NCBI RefSeq assembly: GCF_001613805.1
Contig: NZ_LPVY01000008.1
Span: forward strand, 1 to 64,000
Length of the DNA stretch: 64,000 nucleotides
DNA from: Thalassospira lucentensis
GTDB taxonomy: Bacteria; Pseudomonadota; Alphaproteobacteria; Rhodospirillales; Thalassospiraceae
Direction: 5' to 3'
How positions within the stretch are numbered: position 1 is the first letter of the stretch; every line of letters starts with the position of its first letter. Below, one piece after another: positions 1-7,853 of the stretch. Made by a program: the position numbers and the translations under genes. Below the pieces are notes generated by a model. That model was not told where the DNA came from. It made no database searches and saw only the letters and a list, made by a program, of their open reading frames with translations.

Positions 1-6
1 AAACCC

Positions 7-76
7 CCCGCCACTGGGATATCCCAAGGCGGGTCAGTCGGTCTGACAGGCAGGGTGCCATGCAGGCATGGCACCC
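7..76 (-). terminator. Hairpins downstream of amt
   Basis: Two inverted repeats follow the amt stop codon. One pairs GGGTGCCATG (53-62) with CATGGCACCC (67-76). The other pairs CCCGCC (7-12) with GGCGGG (28-33) around an inner palindrome. On the minus strand the second hairpin leads into GGGTTT at the window edge, so its T tract would lie mostly outside the window. It is probably the amt terminator. Confidence 0.45.
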
Positions 77-94
77 GTCAGGAAATCTGATCGC

Positions 95-1423
95 TTAGAA
101 GCGCTGCGAACCTTTACCGAATTCCGGATAGGCTTCGAGGCCAAGCTCGACAGCATCGCTGCCCAGTGCTTCGTCTTCTTCGCTAAGGCGAATGCCAACT
201 GTGAATTTCAGGATCAGCCACACGATTGCCGATGCGATGATGGTGAAGGCACCCATCGCAACAACACCGGTCAGCTGAACACCAAACGATGCACCGTCAT
301 TGGTGAACGGAACCGCCATGGTGCCCCAGATACCGCAAACAAGGTGAACCGAAACAGCACCGACAACGTCGTCGATTTTCAGTTTGTCGAGCAGCGGAAC
401 TGCAACAACAACCAGAATACCGCCGATGGCGCCGATGATGATGGCGGAACCGATGGTCGGGGTGTCCGGACCGGCAGTGATCGAGACCAGACCAGCCAGT
501 GCACCGTTAAGTGCCATGGTAAGGTCGACCTTTTTGTAAAGGATCTGGGTCAGGATTGCTGCGGCAACAACACCACCGGCAGCAGCCATCGAGGTGTTGC
601 CATAGATGTTGGCAATCGCGATGACGTCAGCAGCAGAACCCATTGCGAGCTGCGAACCACCGTTGAAGCCGAACCAGCCGAGCCACAGAACGAAGGTACC
701 AAGTGTTGCCAGCGGCAGGTTCGAACCGGGCATCGGATGAACCGAACCGTCCGCGCCGTATTTGCCTTTACGTGCACCAAGGATGATTGCACCGGTCAAG
801 GCAGCCCAGCCGCCAACCGAGTGAACAATGGTCGAGCCCGCGAAATCGGCAAAGCCCATTTCCGACAGCCAGCCACCGCCCCATGTCCATGCACCGGTAA
901 TCGGATACAGAACACCGGTCAGGACAACGACGAAGATCATGAACGGCCACAGTTTGATACGTTCGGCAACGGTACCGGAAACGATCGAAGCTGCGGTTGC
1001 AACGAACACCATCTGGAAGAACCAGTCGGAAGTCGCCGAATACCCGCCGGAGAAATCGCCACCAAGTGCAGCAGCGTCATCAGCGCTCCACAGGCTGAGC
1101 GAACCGATCCAGCCGGAAACGTCCATATACATAAGGTTGTAGCCGATCAGGTAATACATGATACCTGCAACAGCGAAGAGGCCGATATTCTTGAAAAGAA
1201 TGGTCGATACGTTTTTGGTGCGAACCAGGCCGGATTCCAGCATGGCAAAGCCTGCAGCCATCCACATCACCAGCGCACCGCTAAACAGGAAGCTGAAGGT
1301 GTTGAGGATGTATTGGGTCTCGGCCGAAACGCCCGCGTCCTGAGCAAAGGCCGGTGATGTGATTGCCAGCGCAGCGGCCCCGGCAAGAGCGGCAAAGCCG
1401 GTTTTCTTCATCGGAATGTTCAT
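95..1423 (-). CDS. amtB: Ammonium transporter, Amt family
   Basis: Inner-membrane channel for ammonium uptake. The 442-residue product starts with a cleavable-type signal sequence ending near the AFAQ at residues 25-28, as in other bacterial Amt proteins. It continues with about eleven hydrophobic segments and the family-typical GFNGGSQLA and SVGGWAALTGA stretches. The ATG at 1423 has a good AGGGGAGA ribosome site just upstream. It lies 23 nt after glnK, the usual glnK-amt operon order, so its activity is probably gated by binding of GlnK. Expression is probably nitrogen-controlled through the sigma-54-like promoter upstream of glnK. The full length is normal for the family. Confidence 0.95.
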   Translation of the reverse strand: MNIPMKKTGFAALAGAAALAITSPAFAQDAGVSAETQYILNTFSFLFSGALVMWMAAGFAMLESGLVRTKNVSTILFKNIGLFAVAGIMYYLIGYNLMYMDVSGWIGSLSLWSADDAAALGGDFSGGYSATSDWFFQMVFVATAASIVSGTVAERIKLWPFMIFVVVLTGVLYPITGAWTWGGGWLSEMGFADFAGSTIVHSVGGWAALTGAIILGARKGKYGADGSVHPMPGSNLPLATLGTFVLWLGWFGFNGGSQLAMGSAADVIAIANIYGNTSMAAAGGVVAAAILTQILYKKVDLTMALNGALAGLVSITAGPDTPTIGSAIIIGAIGGILVVVAVPLLDKLKIDDVVGAVSVHLVCGIWGTMAVPFTNDGASFGVQLTGVVAMGAFTIIASAIVWLILKFTVGIRLSEEDEALGSDAVELGLEAYPEFGKGSQRF

Positions 1424-1446
1424 AATGTCTCCCCTTGTCTCTGGAC

Positions 1447-1830
<384 letters not shown>

Positions 1831-1858
1831 TCACGATTTCGCAGTCGCAACCTACAAA

Positions 1859-1873
1859 CCAAGAATCGTGCCA
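1859..1873 (-). promoter_or_regulatory. Probable sigma-54 promoter of glnK-amt
   Basis: The minus strand reads TGGCACGATTCTTGG. The -24 element TGGCACG is perfect, and GG-N10-GG spacing matches the sigma-54 rule. The -12 element is TTGG rather than TTGC. Transcription would start near 1848, giving a leader of about 60 nt before glnK. PII-amt operons are classic NtrC/sigma-54 targets, which supports the call. Confidence 0.6.
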
Positions 1874-1971
1874 GATTCAAAAATCATCTTTTAACAAATT
1901 GAAATTAAATGATTAATTATGGTTAAGAGGTGATTTTTCGCCAAGGATGGAATAGGGCGAAGAATATAAAA

Positions 1972-2015
1972 TGTGCATAGATTTTGGCGCTGTTTAAAAT
2001 TTGTGCATAAATTTT
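1972..2015. promoter_or_regulatory. Direct repeat upstream of the glnK promoter, possible enhancer
   Basis: TGTGCATARATTTT occurs at 1972-1985 and again at 2002-2015, exactly 30 bp apart (about three helical turns) and 100-150 bp upstream of the sigma-54-like promoter. Each copy contains GTGCA, the half-site seen in many NtrC sites. Binding by NtrC is inference. Confidence 0.35.
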
Positions 2016-2021
2016 AATCAA

Positions 2022-2081
2022 CTATAGCGATCCGAAAAACTTGTTTTACGTCAAGGCGATGTAATACCGGGATCGCTATAG
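2022..2081. repeat. 12-bp perfect inverted repeat in the glnK/ubiH intergenic region
   Basis: CTATAGCGATCC (2022-2033) is repeated in inverted form as GGATCGCTATAG (2070-2081), with 36 bp between the arms. It could be a paired operator or a long-loop cruciform. No T tract follows, so it is not a terminator. The rest of the 1874-2313 gap shows no gene. Confidence 0.5.
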
Positions 2082-2313
2082 CCATGGTTCGGAACATTCA
2101 ACAGATACGATTCCCGGTCTTTTCCCGGCTGATCTGCTTTGACGTTGTGATATCCGGCATCAATTTATCGCTCTGGCTTGTGGCCGGGATCGCGAGGGGT
2201 TAAATCAGATACATCTTTCGATGGCGGATTTGCGTAAAAACTGTCGAAAATGGATTCTCCGGTCAGAAGTCAGGTGACTTTGTCCGGCTGGCTTGGAAAG
2301 CAAAGGTGTCACA

Positions 2314-3540
2314 ATGGTTGCTCAGCAGGAACAGATTCAGACCGATGTCATCATTCTTGGCGGGGGGCTGAATGGTGCTGCGATGGGGCTTGCGCTTGCG
2401 CATGGCGGCCTGCGTTCGGTTGTGATCGATTATGCTGATCCGAAAACCATCCTTACGGCCAATTATGACGGGCGCACTTGTGCGATTGCTGCGGCTTCCC
2501 GCTCGGTGCTTGATGTCATTGGTGCGTGGAAATACATGGCAGACGAGGCCGAGCCGATCCTTGATATCAGGATTGCCGATGGTACAAGCCCACTATTCCT
2601 TCATTACGATCACAAGGATGTCGGAAACCAGCCGCTGGGCTACATTGTTGAAAACCTGATTACGCGGGGCGCGCTTTATCGGGCGATTGCCGAAACCGAT
2701 CTGGTTGACATGATCGCACCGGCACGTGTTGAAACCATCGCACGTGATCAGGGTGGTATGACGGTGACACTGGCAGATGGCCGGTCTATCCGTGGCTCAC
2801 TGGCCATCGGGGCCGAAGGGCGCAATTCGATGTTGCGCAAATGGGCAGGTATCAAGACCTACCAATGGAGCTACAAGCAAAGTGCCGTGGTCTGTACCGT
2901 GAAGCACAAGGTGCCCCATAACGGCCTTGCCGTGGAACATTTCCTGCCCGCCGGCCCGTTCGCGATCTTGCCGATGACCGACGACCGCTGTTCGATCGTC
3001 TGGACCGAAACAACCGATCTTGCCAATTATCTCGTTAATCTGGACGAGGAAACCTTTGTCGATGAACTGCATCGACGGTTTGATGGTTATCTTGGCGATC
3101 TTGAAGTCATCGGTCCGCGTTTCTGTTACCCGCTTGGTCTGCAGCACGCCTATCGCTACACCGATCCGCGCATTGCCCTGATCGGGGATGCGGCCCATGG
3201 CATGCACCCGATTGCCGGACAGGGGCTTAATATGGGCATACGCGATGTTGCCGCGCTTGCCGAAATTCTTGTCGAAGCCCGCCGTATCGGTCGTGATATC
3301 GGTGGTTTGGATGTTCTGGCTGAATATGAACAATGGCGCCGGTTTGACAACACGGTGATGCTGGCGGTGACCGATGTGACCAATCGGCTGTTTTCCAATG
3401 ATGTTGCACCGGTGCGTTGGGCGCGCGATATCGGACTTGCCGTTGTGCAGAAAATCCCGCCGCTCAAGAAAACCTTCATGTCGCACGCCATGGGGTATGC
3501 GGGGACTCTGCCACGCTTGATGCAGGGCAAGCCGCTTTAA
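2314..3540 (+). CDS. UbiH/UbiF/Coq6-family FAD-dependent monooxygenase
   Basis: Flavin hydroxylase of 408 residues, most likely acting on the aromatic ring of a ubiquinone precursor at the inner membrane. It has the FAD-binding Rossmann motif GGGLNG at residues 16-21 and the second flavin motif GDAAHGMHPIAGQGLNMG from residue 291, characteristic of this family. I prefer the ATG at 2314, preceded by AAAGG at good spacing, over a TTG 21 nt earlier. It stands alone, divergent from glnK and closed by a strong terminator. Which ring position it hydroxylates (UbiH, UbiF or UbiI type, or the broad UbiL/UbiM types found in alphaproteobacteria) cannot be told from sequence alone. Confidence 0.88.
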   Translation: MVAQQEQIQTDVIILGGGLNGAAMGLALAHGGLRSVVIDYADPKTILTANYDGRTCAIAAASRSVLDVIGAWKYMADEAEPILDIRIADGTSPLFLHYDHKDVGNQPLGYIVENLITRGALYRAIAETDLVDMIAPARVETIARDQGGMTVTLADGRSIRGSLAIGAEGRNSMLRKWAGIKTYQWSYKQSAVVCTVKHKVPHNGLAVEHFLPAGPFAILPMTDDRCSIVWTETTDLANYLVNLDEETFVDELHRRFDGYLGDLEVIGPRFCYPLGLQHAYRYTDPRIALIGDAAHGMHPIAGQGLNMGIRDVAALAEILVEARRIGRDIGGLDVLAEYEQWRRFDNTVMLAVTDVTNRLFSNDVAPVRWARDIGLAVVQKIPPLKKTFMSHAMGYAGTLPRLMQGKPL

Positions 3541-3569
3541 TCTTCCCCCACCCAAGATAGTGATCGATG

Positions 3570-3608
3570 CCAAAAGGCGATCTTTAGGAATTAAAGATCG
3601 CCTTTTGG
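3570..3608 (+). terminator. Strong intrinsic terminator after the UbiH-family gene
   Basis: Perfect 17-bp stem (CCAAAAGGCGATCTTTA paired with its complement) around the 5-nt loop GGAAT, followed by a T-containing tail. Confidence 0.85.
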
Positions 3609-3669
3609 TTTGGTTATCTGTGCGCAGTTAAAAACAATTCAAAATTGTGTCGCTTTTCATCGGCTTATG

Positions 3670-3683
3670 TTGATTTGAGTCAA
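3670..3683 (+). promoter_or_regulatory. FNR/Anr-type box upstream of the OmpW gene
   Basis: TTGATTTGAGTCAA differs from the FNR consensus TTGAT-N4-ATCAA at one position. It lies about 62 bp before the OmpW start codon. OmpW of enteric bacteria is known to respond to oxygen through FNR, so control by an alphaproteobacterial FNR homologue is plausible. Confidence 0.4.
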
Positions 3684-3745
3684 GCTTTTCGCGTTTGCGA
3701 AGGCGCAGTGTCCCCGTGACGTATTTTTGAATGCAGGGGATAAAC

Positions 3746-4399
3746 ATGACACTTACCCGGAAATTGATGGCCACTGTGGCCTGCTGTGCTGTTGTCGGCA
3801 CGATGATGATTGCGGCAACCGGCGCACAGGCGCAGGAAGCAGAGTTTAAAACGAAACAGGCGGGTGACATTCTCATTCGTAGCCGCGTTATCGGTATGGT
3901 GCCAGACGAAGATACCTATGACCACAATGTTGGCTCTGGACATGGTACGCTGGATAATGATGTCGTTCCTGAGGTCGATTTTTCTTACTTTATCACCGAC
4001 AACATCGCGCTTGAGCTCATTGCAGCAACGACCCAACACAACCTGAACTGGGAAAATCCTGGGCTTGATGCTGGTAGCGTTAGGCTCTTGCCGCCGACTT
4101 TGACTGCGCAGTATCACTTCCTGCCAGATGAGCGATTCAGCCCATATCTTGGTGCAGGCATTAACTACACCTTCTTTTATGACTCTAAGCCAGGGCAGTT
4201 CAATTCGGTCAAATATGACGATGGATTCGGCTATGCATTCCAGGCTGGTTTCGACTATGCGATTTCCGGTCCTTGGTCAGTGAACGTGGATGTGAAGAAA
4301 ATTTTCTTGGATACGAAGGTTACGATCGATGGGGCAACTACTTCTAAAGCTCATCTTGATCCGTGGGTCTTCGGTATCGGCGTCGGTTACCGCTTCTGA
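3746..4399 (+). CDS. ompW: OmpW-family outer-membrane protein
   Basis: Eight-stranded beta-barrel channel of the outer membrane, 217 residues. It has a clear Sec signal peptide ending around GAQAQ, amphipathic strands such as YLGAGINYTFFY, the family feature of a long periplasm-proximal extension early in the mature protein, and the terminal sequence GVGYRF with C-terminal Phe, the BAM recognition signal. The start is the ATG preceded by AGGGG, not the ATG 15 nt upstream. It is a single-gene unit with its own terminator. Small hydrophobic molecules are the substrates proposed for the family; the substrate here is unknown. Confidence 0.88.
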   Translation: MTLTRKLMATVACCAVVGTMMIAATGAQAQEAEFKTKQAGDILIRSRVIGMVPDEDTYDHNVGSGHGTLDNDVVPEVDFSYFITDNIALELIAATTQHNLNWENPGLDAGSVRLLPPTLTAQYHFLPDERFSPYLGAGINYTFFYDSKPGQFNSVKYDDGFGYAFQAGFDYAISGPWSVNVDVKKIFLDTKVTIDGATTSKAHLDPWVFGIGVGYRF

Positions 4400-4444
4400 T
4401 CACTGCCGACGGCAAACTTTCCGGTTTGTTGTCTGATCCCAAGA

Positions 4445-4474
4445 ACGGTCCTGTCACATGGCAGGGCCGTTTTT
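4445..4474 (+). terminator. Intrinsic terminator after ompW
   Basis: Eleven-pair stem (ACGGTCCTGTC with GGCAGGGCCGT, two G-T pairs) with ACAT loop, followed by TTTTT. Confidence 0.85.
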
Positions 4475-4507
4475 GCTTATGGGCCGGATCAGAGGGAGCC
4501 TGTTGCC

Positions 4508-4894
4508 TTAACGGCGCACGGGATCGCGTGACAGGCCGCGTGTTTCAAGGGCGCGAAGGTAATCGGCCCAGAGCTGATCCTGATTGGCATGAAGGTCGCG
4601 CAGATACTGCCAGCTATAAAGGCCGCTATCATGCAGGTCATCAAATGTGATGCGCACGGCATAGTTCCCGACCGGAACGATGTCGATGATGCCGACATGA
4701 CGGCGGCCGGGGATGATTTTCTTTTCAGACGGATGGTGCCCCTGAACCTCGGCAGACGGGCTTTCGACCCGCAGCAGTTCGGCGCTGAATCTTGATGTCA
4801 GCCCATCATCCCAGACGACTTCCAGAATATGGTCGTCACGCAGATAGTTGATTTCAACCGGGCTGAAGCGCGGGGTAAAGCTGTCTTCCGACAT
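4508..4894 (-). CDS. DUF971 (GBBH-like N-terminal domain) protein
   Basis: A 128-residue protein with the compact DUF971 fold also found at the N terminus of gamma-butyrobetaine hydroxylase. Typical features are LEVVWDDG near the start and FDDLHDSGLYSW near the end. Its function in bacteria is not settled; stand-alone copies are often linked to Fe-S cluster or Mrp-type genes. It is the last gene of the minus-strand cluster starting at cnoX and lies 14 nt after the Trm112-like gene. A GTG start 12 nt further upstream is possible, but the ATG giving MSEDSF is preferred. Confidence 0.8.
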   Translation of the reverse strand: MSEDSFTPRFSPVEINYLRDDHILEVVWDDGLTSRFSAELLRVESPSAEVQGHHPSEKKIIPGRRHVGIIDIVPVGNYAVRITFDDLHDSGLYSWQYLRDLHANQDQLWADYLRALETRGLSRDPVRR

Positions 4895-4908
4895 GAAAAC
4901 CGTCACAA

Positions 4909-5097
4909 TCAGTCTTCGATGACGCGGGCTTCATCAGGCAGCATGATCGGAATGCCGTCGCGGATGGGGTATGCAAGGCCCGCCTTGACACTGATCAGCT
5001 CGTTCTGTTCGCGATTATATTCCAGTGTCTCTTTGGTGACCGGGCAAACAAGGATTTCAAGCAGTTTCGGGTCTACCGGGCTGTGAGTCGCGGTCAT
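4909..5097 (-). CDS. Trm112-like (UPF0434/YcaR) small protein
   Basis: A 62-residue protein matching the Trm112/UPF0434 family: [16 protein letters not shown] near the N terminus and [17 protein letters not shown] near the C terminus. Eukaryotic Trm112 activates methyltransferases; the bacterial role is poorly defined. The usual CPxC zinc knuckle reads CPVT here, a change common in alphaproteobacterial members, so zinc binding is doubtful. It lies 23 nt downstream of the LON-domain gene in the cnoX cluster. Confidence 0.85.
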   Translation of the reverse strand: MTATHSPVDPKLLEILVCPVTKETLEYNREQNELISVKAGLAYPIRDGIPIMLPDEARVIED

Positions 5098-5120
5098 TGT
5101 TCTGGGCCTTCATATTACGT

Positions 5121-5807
5121 TTAGTTGCTGGCGGTTTGGGGGGCCCGTGGGTGGGCTGCCATTTCCAGCAGGGTTGTCAGCATATCGCCGCGATCATACA
5201 GGCTTGCGCATTCGAGCAAAGCCTGTTTTTCAAGCGGGCTCAGTCGGCAGCCCATTGCGATGGCCGTTACCAGCATTTCATCGTCGGTATCGCTAAGTGT
5301 ATCCCAGCAGGATCGCAATGAATGCTGGGCGAAATAGCTTTCCAGTGCCTGCCGGAGACGGTCACGATCAATCGGTTTCAAATCCGGCGATGGCAACAGC
5401 AAATCATCCTTCCACGGGGTGAAATCACCGCGAACAGCGCGATAACCGCCGCCCTGCATCGGAAGTTCTTCGACGATGTTAAACCGGCAGACACCCGTCA
5501 GGGTGATCAGGAAACGACCATCATCGGTTTCGCTGAATGCCGTGATGCGACCGGCACAGCCGGTCTGGAAGACCGGTGGATTGTCCGGGTCCATGTAATA
5601 GGTATTGCGCCCGTCCGGGCGTGGCTGAACCATGCCGATCATGCGGTCCTGCCCCAGGGCATCGGTGATCATGTTCAGATAACGCGGCTCAAAGATATTA
5701 AGCGGCAGATGGCCACGCGGCAGCAGAAGCGCGCCACTTAGCGGAAAGACCGGTAATGTATCTGGAAGATCCGAAAAACTGGGATCGAAAGGACCGCATA
5801 TGCTCAT
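5121..5807 (-). CDS. LON substrate-binding-domain protein
   Basis: A 228-residue stand-alone version of the N-terminal domain of Lon protease, without ATPase or peptidase parts. The signature is LPVFPLSGALLLPRG followed by LNIFEPRY, and then GMVQPRP and GCAGRIT. It probably recognises unfolded proteins. Its ATG overlaps the cnoX stop codon as ATGA, so the two are translationally coupled. Coupling to a chaperone-type thioredoxin suggests a protein quality-control role, an inference supported by how often this gene pair occurs in alphaproteobacteria. Confidence 0.88.
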   Translation of the reverse strand: MSICGPFDPSFSDLPDTLPVFPLSGALLLPRGHLPLNIFEPRYLNMITDALGQDRMIGMVQPRPDGRNTYYMDPDNPPVFQTGCAGRITAFSETDDGRFLITLTGVCRFNIVEELPMQGGGYRAVRGDFTPWKDDLLLPSPDLKPIDRDRLRQALESYFAQHSLRSCWDTLSDTDDEMLVTAIAMGCRLSPLEKQALLECASLYDRGDMLTTLLEMAAHPRAPQTASN

Positions 5808-6730
5808 GAAAATAAAACCGTCGAGAGTGCGCGGCGCCCCGCAACGCTGGCCGGGTCCATTGGGCCCCATGCCTCGAAAAACTTGATCAGTTGGGTGCGA
5901 CCGGCATCGTCGTTCCAGCTGCGATCTTTGCGAATGATCGCAATCATGGCGTTGACGGCTTCTTCGCGCTTGTTGGTGGCAAAGCAGGCCATGCCCAAAT
6001 CAAACTGTGCCTGCAGGTCATCCGGATTGGCGGCGACTTTTGCGCGTGCGACATCAAGGTCTTCCTTGCTGTAACCGGTTTCCGCCAGTTCAAGCGCGCT
6101 GATCGCAGATGCAATCGGTGCCTTCAGACGATCTGCTTCGGCCATGTTGTCGACAAAATGGCGGGTTTCTTCAACTTCTCCCATTGCGACCATGCAGCGG
6201 ATCATGCCGCCAATCGCTGTTTCATTCTGAGGTTCACGTTCAAGAACGCCAACATAAAGACCATGTGCTGTTTCATGGTCGTCATCCGCAAGTGCGGCAG
6301 CCGCCTGTTCCAGAATTGCAGCAATCGGGCTTTCGATCGGGCCGCCTGCAAGGCGCTCGTAAAAGGCACGGACTTCGCTTTCTGGCTGCGCGCCCTGAAA
6401 ACCGTCAACCGGGCGGCCGCCTTTGAAGGCATAGACCGTCGGAACCGATTGGATGCGCAATTGCATCGCCAGTTCCTGGTTTTCATCGATATTGACCTTG
6501 ACCAGCTTTACGCGCCCGCCAGCCTCGCGTGTAACCTTTTCGATGGTTGGCGTCAGGCTTTTGCACGGGCCACACCAGGGGGCCCAGAAATCGACGACAA
6601 CAGGGACTTCCATCGAGGGTTCGATGACGTCCTGGACAAAGGTCTCAATGCCGCTGTCCTTGATCAGGTCTTTGTCCTGTCCAGCGGTGGGGGCGGCATT
6701 CGGGGCGGTGGCGTCAAGAATGATAGACAT
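5804..6730 (-). CDS. cnoX: CnoX/YbbN-type thioredoxin with TPR domain
   Basis: A 308-residue chaperedoxin. The N-terminal thioredoxin fold has WCGPC at 52-56 and the cis-proline SVPT around 95-98. The C-terminal half is helical TPR-like repeats (about 140-290). E. coli CnoX protects oxidatively damaged proteins and hands them to GroEL; its active site lacks the first Cys, whereas this protein keeps a full redox-active CGPC, as described for alphaproteobacterial members. The start is placed at MSIILDATAP, not at an upstream extension with no ribosome site. It is first in a four-gene minus-strand cluster. Confidence 0.9.
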   Translation of the reverse strand: MSIILDATAPNAAPTAGQDKDLIKDSGIETFVQDVIEPSMEVPVVVDFWAPWCGPCKSLTPTIEKVTREAGGRVKLVKVNIDENQELAMQLRIQSVPTVYAFKGGRPVDGFQGAQPESEVRAFYERLAGGPIESPIAAILEQAAAALADDDHETAHGLYVGVLEREPQNETAIGGMIRCMVAMGEVEETRHFVDNMAEADRLKAPIASAISALELAETGYSKEDLDVARAKVAANPDDLQAQFDLGMACFATNKREEAVNAMIAIIRKDRSWNDDAGRTQLIKFFEAWGPMDPASVAGRRALSTVLFS

Positions 6731-6864
6731 TATCGTTTTCTCACTAATTCTGAATTCTAGATGATGCCTCAACCGCCGTTCGACAAGAGGCTTCTGCATA
6801 ACATTAGGAAAATCTTATAGTTTAATGTTTCGCGGTAAAAGGCTTTATGAGCATTTGTGCGGAA

Positions 6865-7374
6865 TCAGAACGAATCTATTTTTTCATCAAAATCGATAAT
6901 TCTGATTTCGTAGCCAAGACTGGTGACAAATCGAAGCAGGTCATCAGACTGAATTGTCGTGGTTCTGTCATTCCGCAAGGGGTGGAAGTTAAGAATGTCT
7001 CCGTTGGCCAGCTTCGCATCCAGGGCGAAGTTGATCTTTCGCGAATGATCGTTGATCAGGGCAAAGGGTGTGACCGATCCCGGAATGACGCCAAGCGTTT
7101 CAAGCAGCAGTTCCGGTTTGCCAAACGAAAGCCGCGCGCAACCCAGTGTCTTGTGCAGGTGGTTCATCCGGATTTCGGTATTTTCCTCTGCCACGACAAG
7201 CCACAGGGCATCCTTCTTGTCTTTGACAAAAAGGTTCTTGGAATGAAGGCCCGGGAGATCCCCGCGCAGCTTTTGCGAATCCTCGACCGTAAACAGCGGC
7301 ACATGCTCGTGCGTGCGGGTTTCGATCCCAAGATTTTCGAGATAATCGAAAAGTGCGGTTGATGGATCACTCAT
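6865..7374 (-). CDS. YbaK/ProX-type aminoacyl-tRNA editing protein
   Basis: A 169-residue trans-editing domain of the YbaK/ProX family, which hydrolyses mischarged tRNAs such as Ala-tRNA(Pro) in the cytoplasm. Family marks seen: the early sequence TRTHEHVPLFTVE, KNLFVKDKK, LSFGKPELLLETLGVIPGSV and HPLRND near the end. The length suits the ProX/PrdX subfamily. The ATG giving MSDPSTALF has an AGGA-type ribosome site; a 19-residue upstream extension is unlikely. It lies 134 bp upstream of cnoX on the same strand. Confidence 0.85.
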   Translation of the reverse strand: MSDPSTALFDYLENLGIETRTHEHVPLFTVEDSQKLRGDLPGLHSKNLFVKDKKDALWLVVAEENTEIRMNHLHKTLGCARLSFGKPELLLETLGVIPGSVTPFALINDHSRKINFALDAKLANGDILNFHPLRNDRTTTIQSDDLLRFVTSLGYEIRIIDFDEKIDSF

Positions 7375-7526
7375 CCTGTTTTCCTTCTGGCTGGGTCGCG
7401 CGAAGATGGTCAGATTGCAATTAGGACGCAAATTGCAGCATGTTGGCGTGATTTCCCTGTTTTAAGGGTAAAAAGTCAAGGAAAACCGCCATTTTGGATG
7501 TGGTGGCGATTTGATGGAAAAAAGGG

Positions 7527-7554
7527 TTGCAATCACGTTTTGTTGGGCTATTAT
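7527..7554 (+). promoter_or_regulatory. Sigma-70-type promoter of the tRNA-Gly pair
   Basis: TTGCAA (7527-7532) and TATTAT (7549-7554) are separated by 16 bp, and the first tRNA begins about 38 bp after the -10 element. This is a good stable-RNA promoter layout. Confidence 0.6.
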
Positions 7555-7591
7555 CCGCGCCGCTCCACAGGGGCAGGAAATACTGATGAAT

Positions 7592-7666
7592 GCGGGCGTA
7601 GCTCAGGGGTAGAGCATAACCTTGCCAAGGTTAGGGTCGAGAGTTCGAATCTCTTCGCCCGCTCCA
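7592..7666 (+). tRNA. tRNA-Gly (GCC), copy 1
   Basis: A 75-nt cloverleaf. The acceptor stem GCGGGCG pairs with CGCCCGC. The anticodon stem is TAACC/GGTTA with loop TTGCCAA (anticodon GCC), the T loop is TTCGAAT, and the 3' CCA is encoded. It is identical to the second copy 34 nt downstream; both are read from one promoter. Confidence 0.97.
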
Positions 7667-7700
7667 TCAGGTGGTTTCCTCATCATGCTTTCATGATGAT

Positions 7701-7775
7701 GCGGGCGTAGCTCAGGGGTAGAGCATAACCTTGCCAAGGTTAGGGTCGAGAGTTCGAATCTCTTCGCCCGCTCCA
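7701..7775 (+). tRNA. tRNA-Gly (GCC), copy 2
   Basis: Exact 75-nt duplicate of the preceding tRNA-Gly with the same GCC anticodon and encoded CCA. It is followed after 12 nt by an intrinsic terminator, so the pair forms one transcription unit. Confidence 0.97.
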
Positions 7776-7787
7776 TGATGAAAGTTC

Positions 7788-7814
7788 AAAGGCCGTCCTT
7801 CGGGGCGGCCTTTT
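7788..7814 (+). terminator. Intrinsic terminator of the tRNA-Gly operon
   Basis: AAAGGCCGTCC pairs with GGGCGGCCTTT around a TTCG tetraloop, followed by TTTTGCTTTT. Confidence 0.9.
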
Positions 7815-7853
7815 GCTTTTGGCAACCTTGGCTTGGGATGTCCGGTTGATCCC

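Noticed and set aside
68-1357. Plus-strand open frame of 429 codons opposite amt
   Set aside because: Antisense to amt with hydrophilic, Asn/Cys/Arg-rich translation and no homology; amt is certain.
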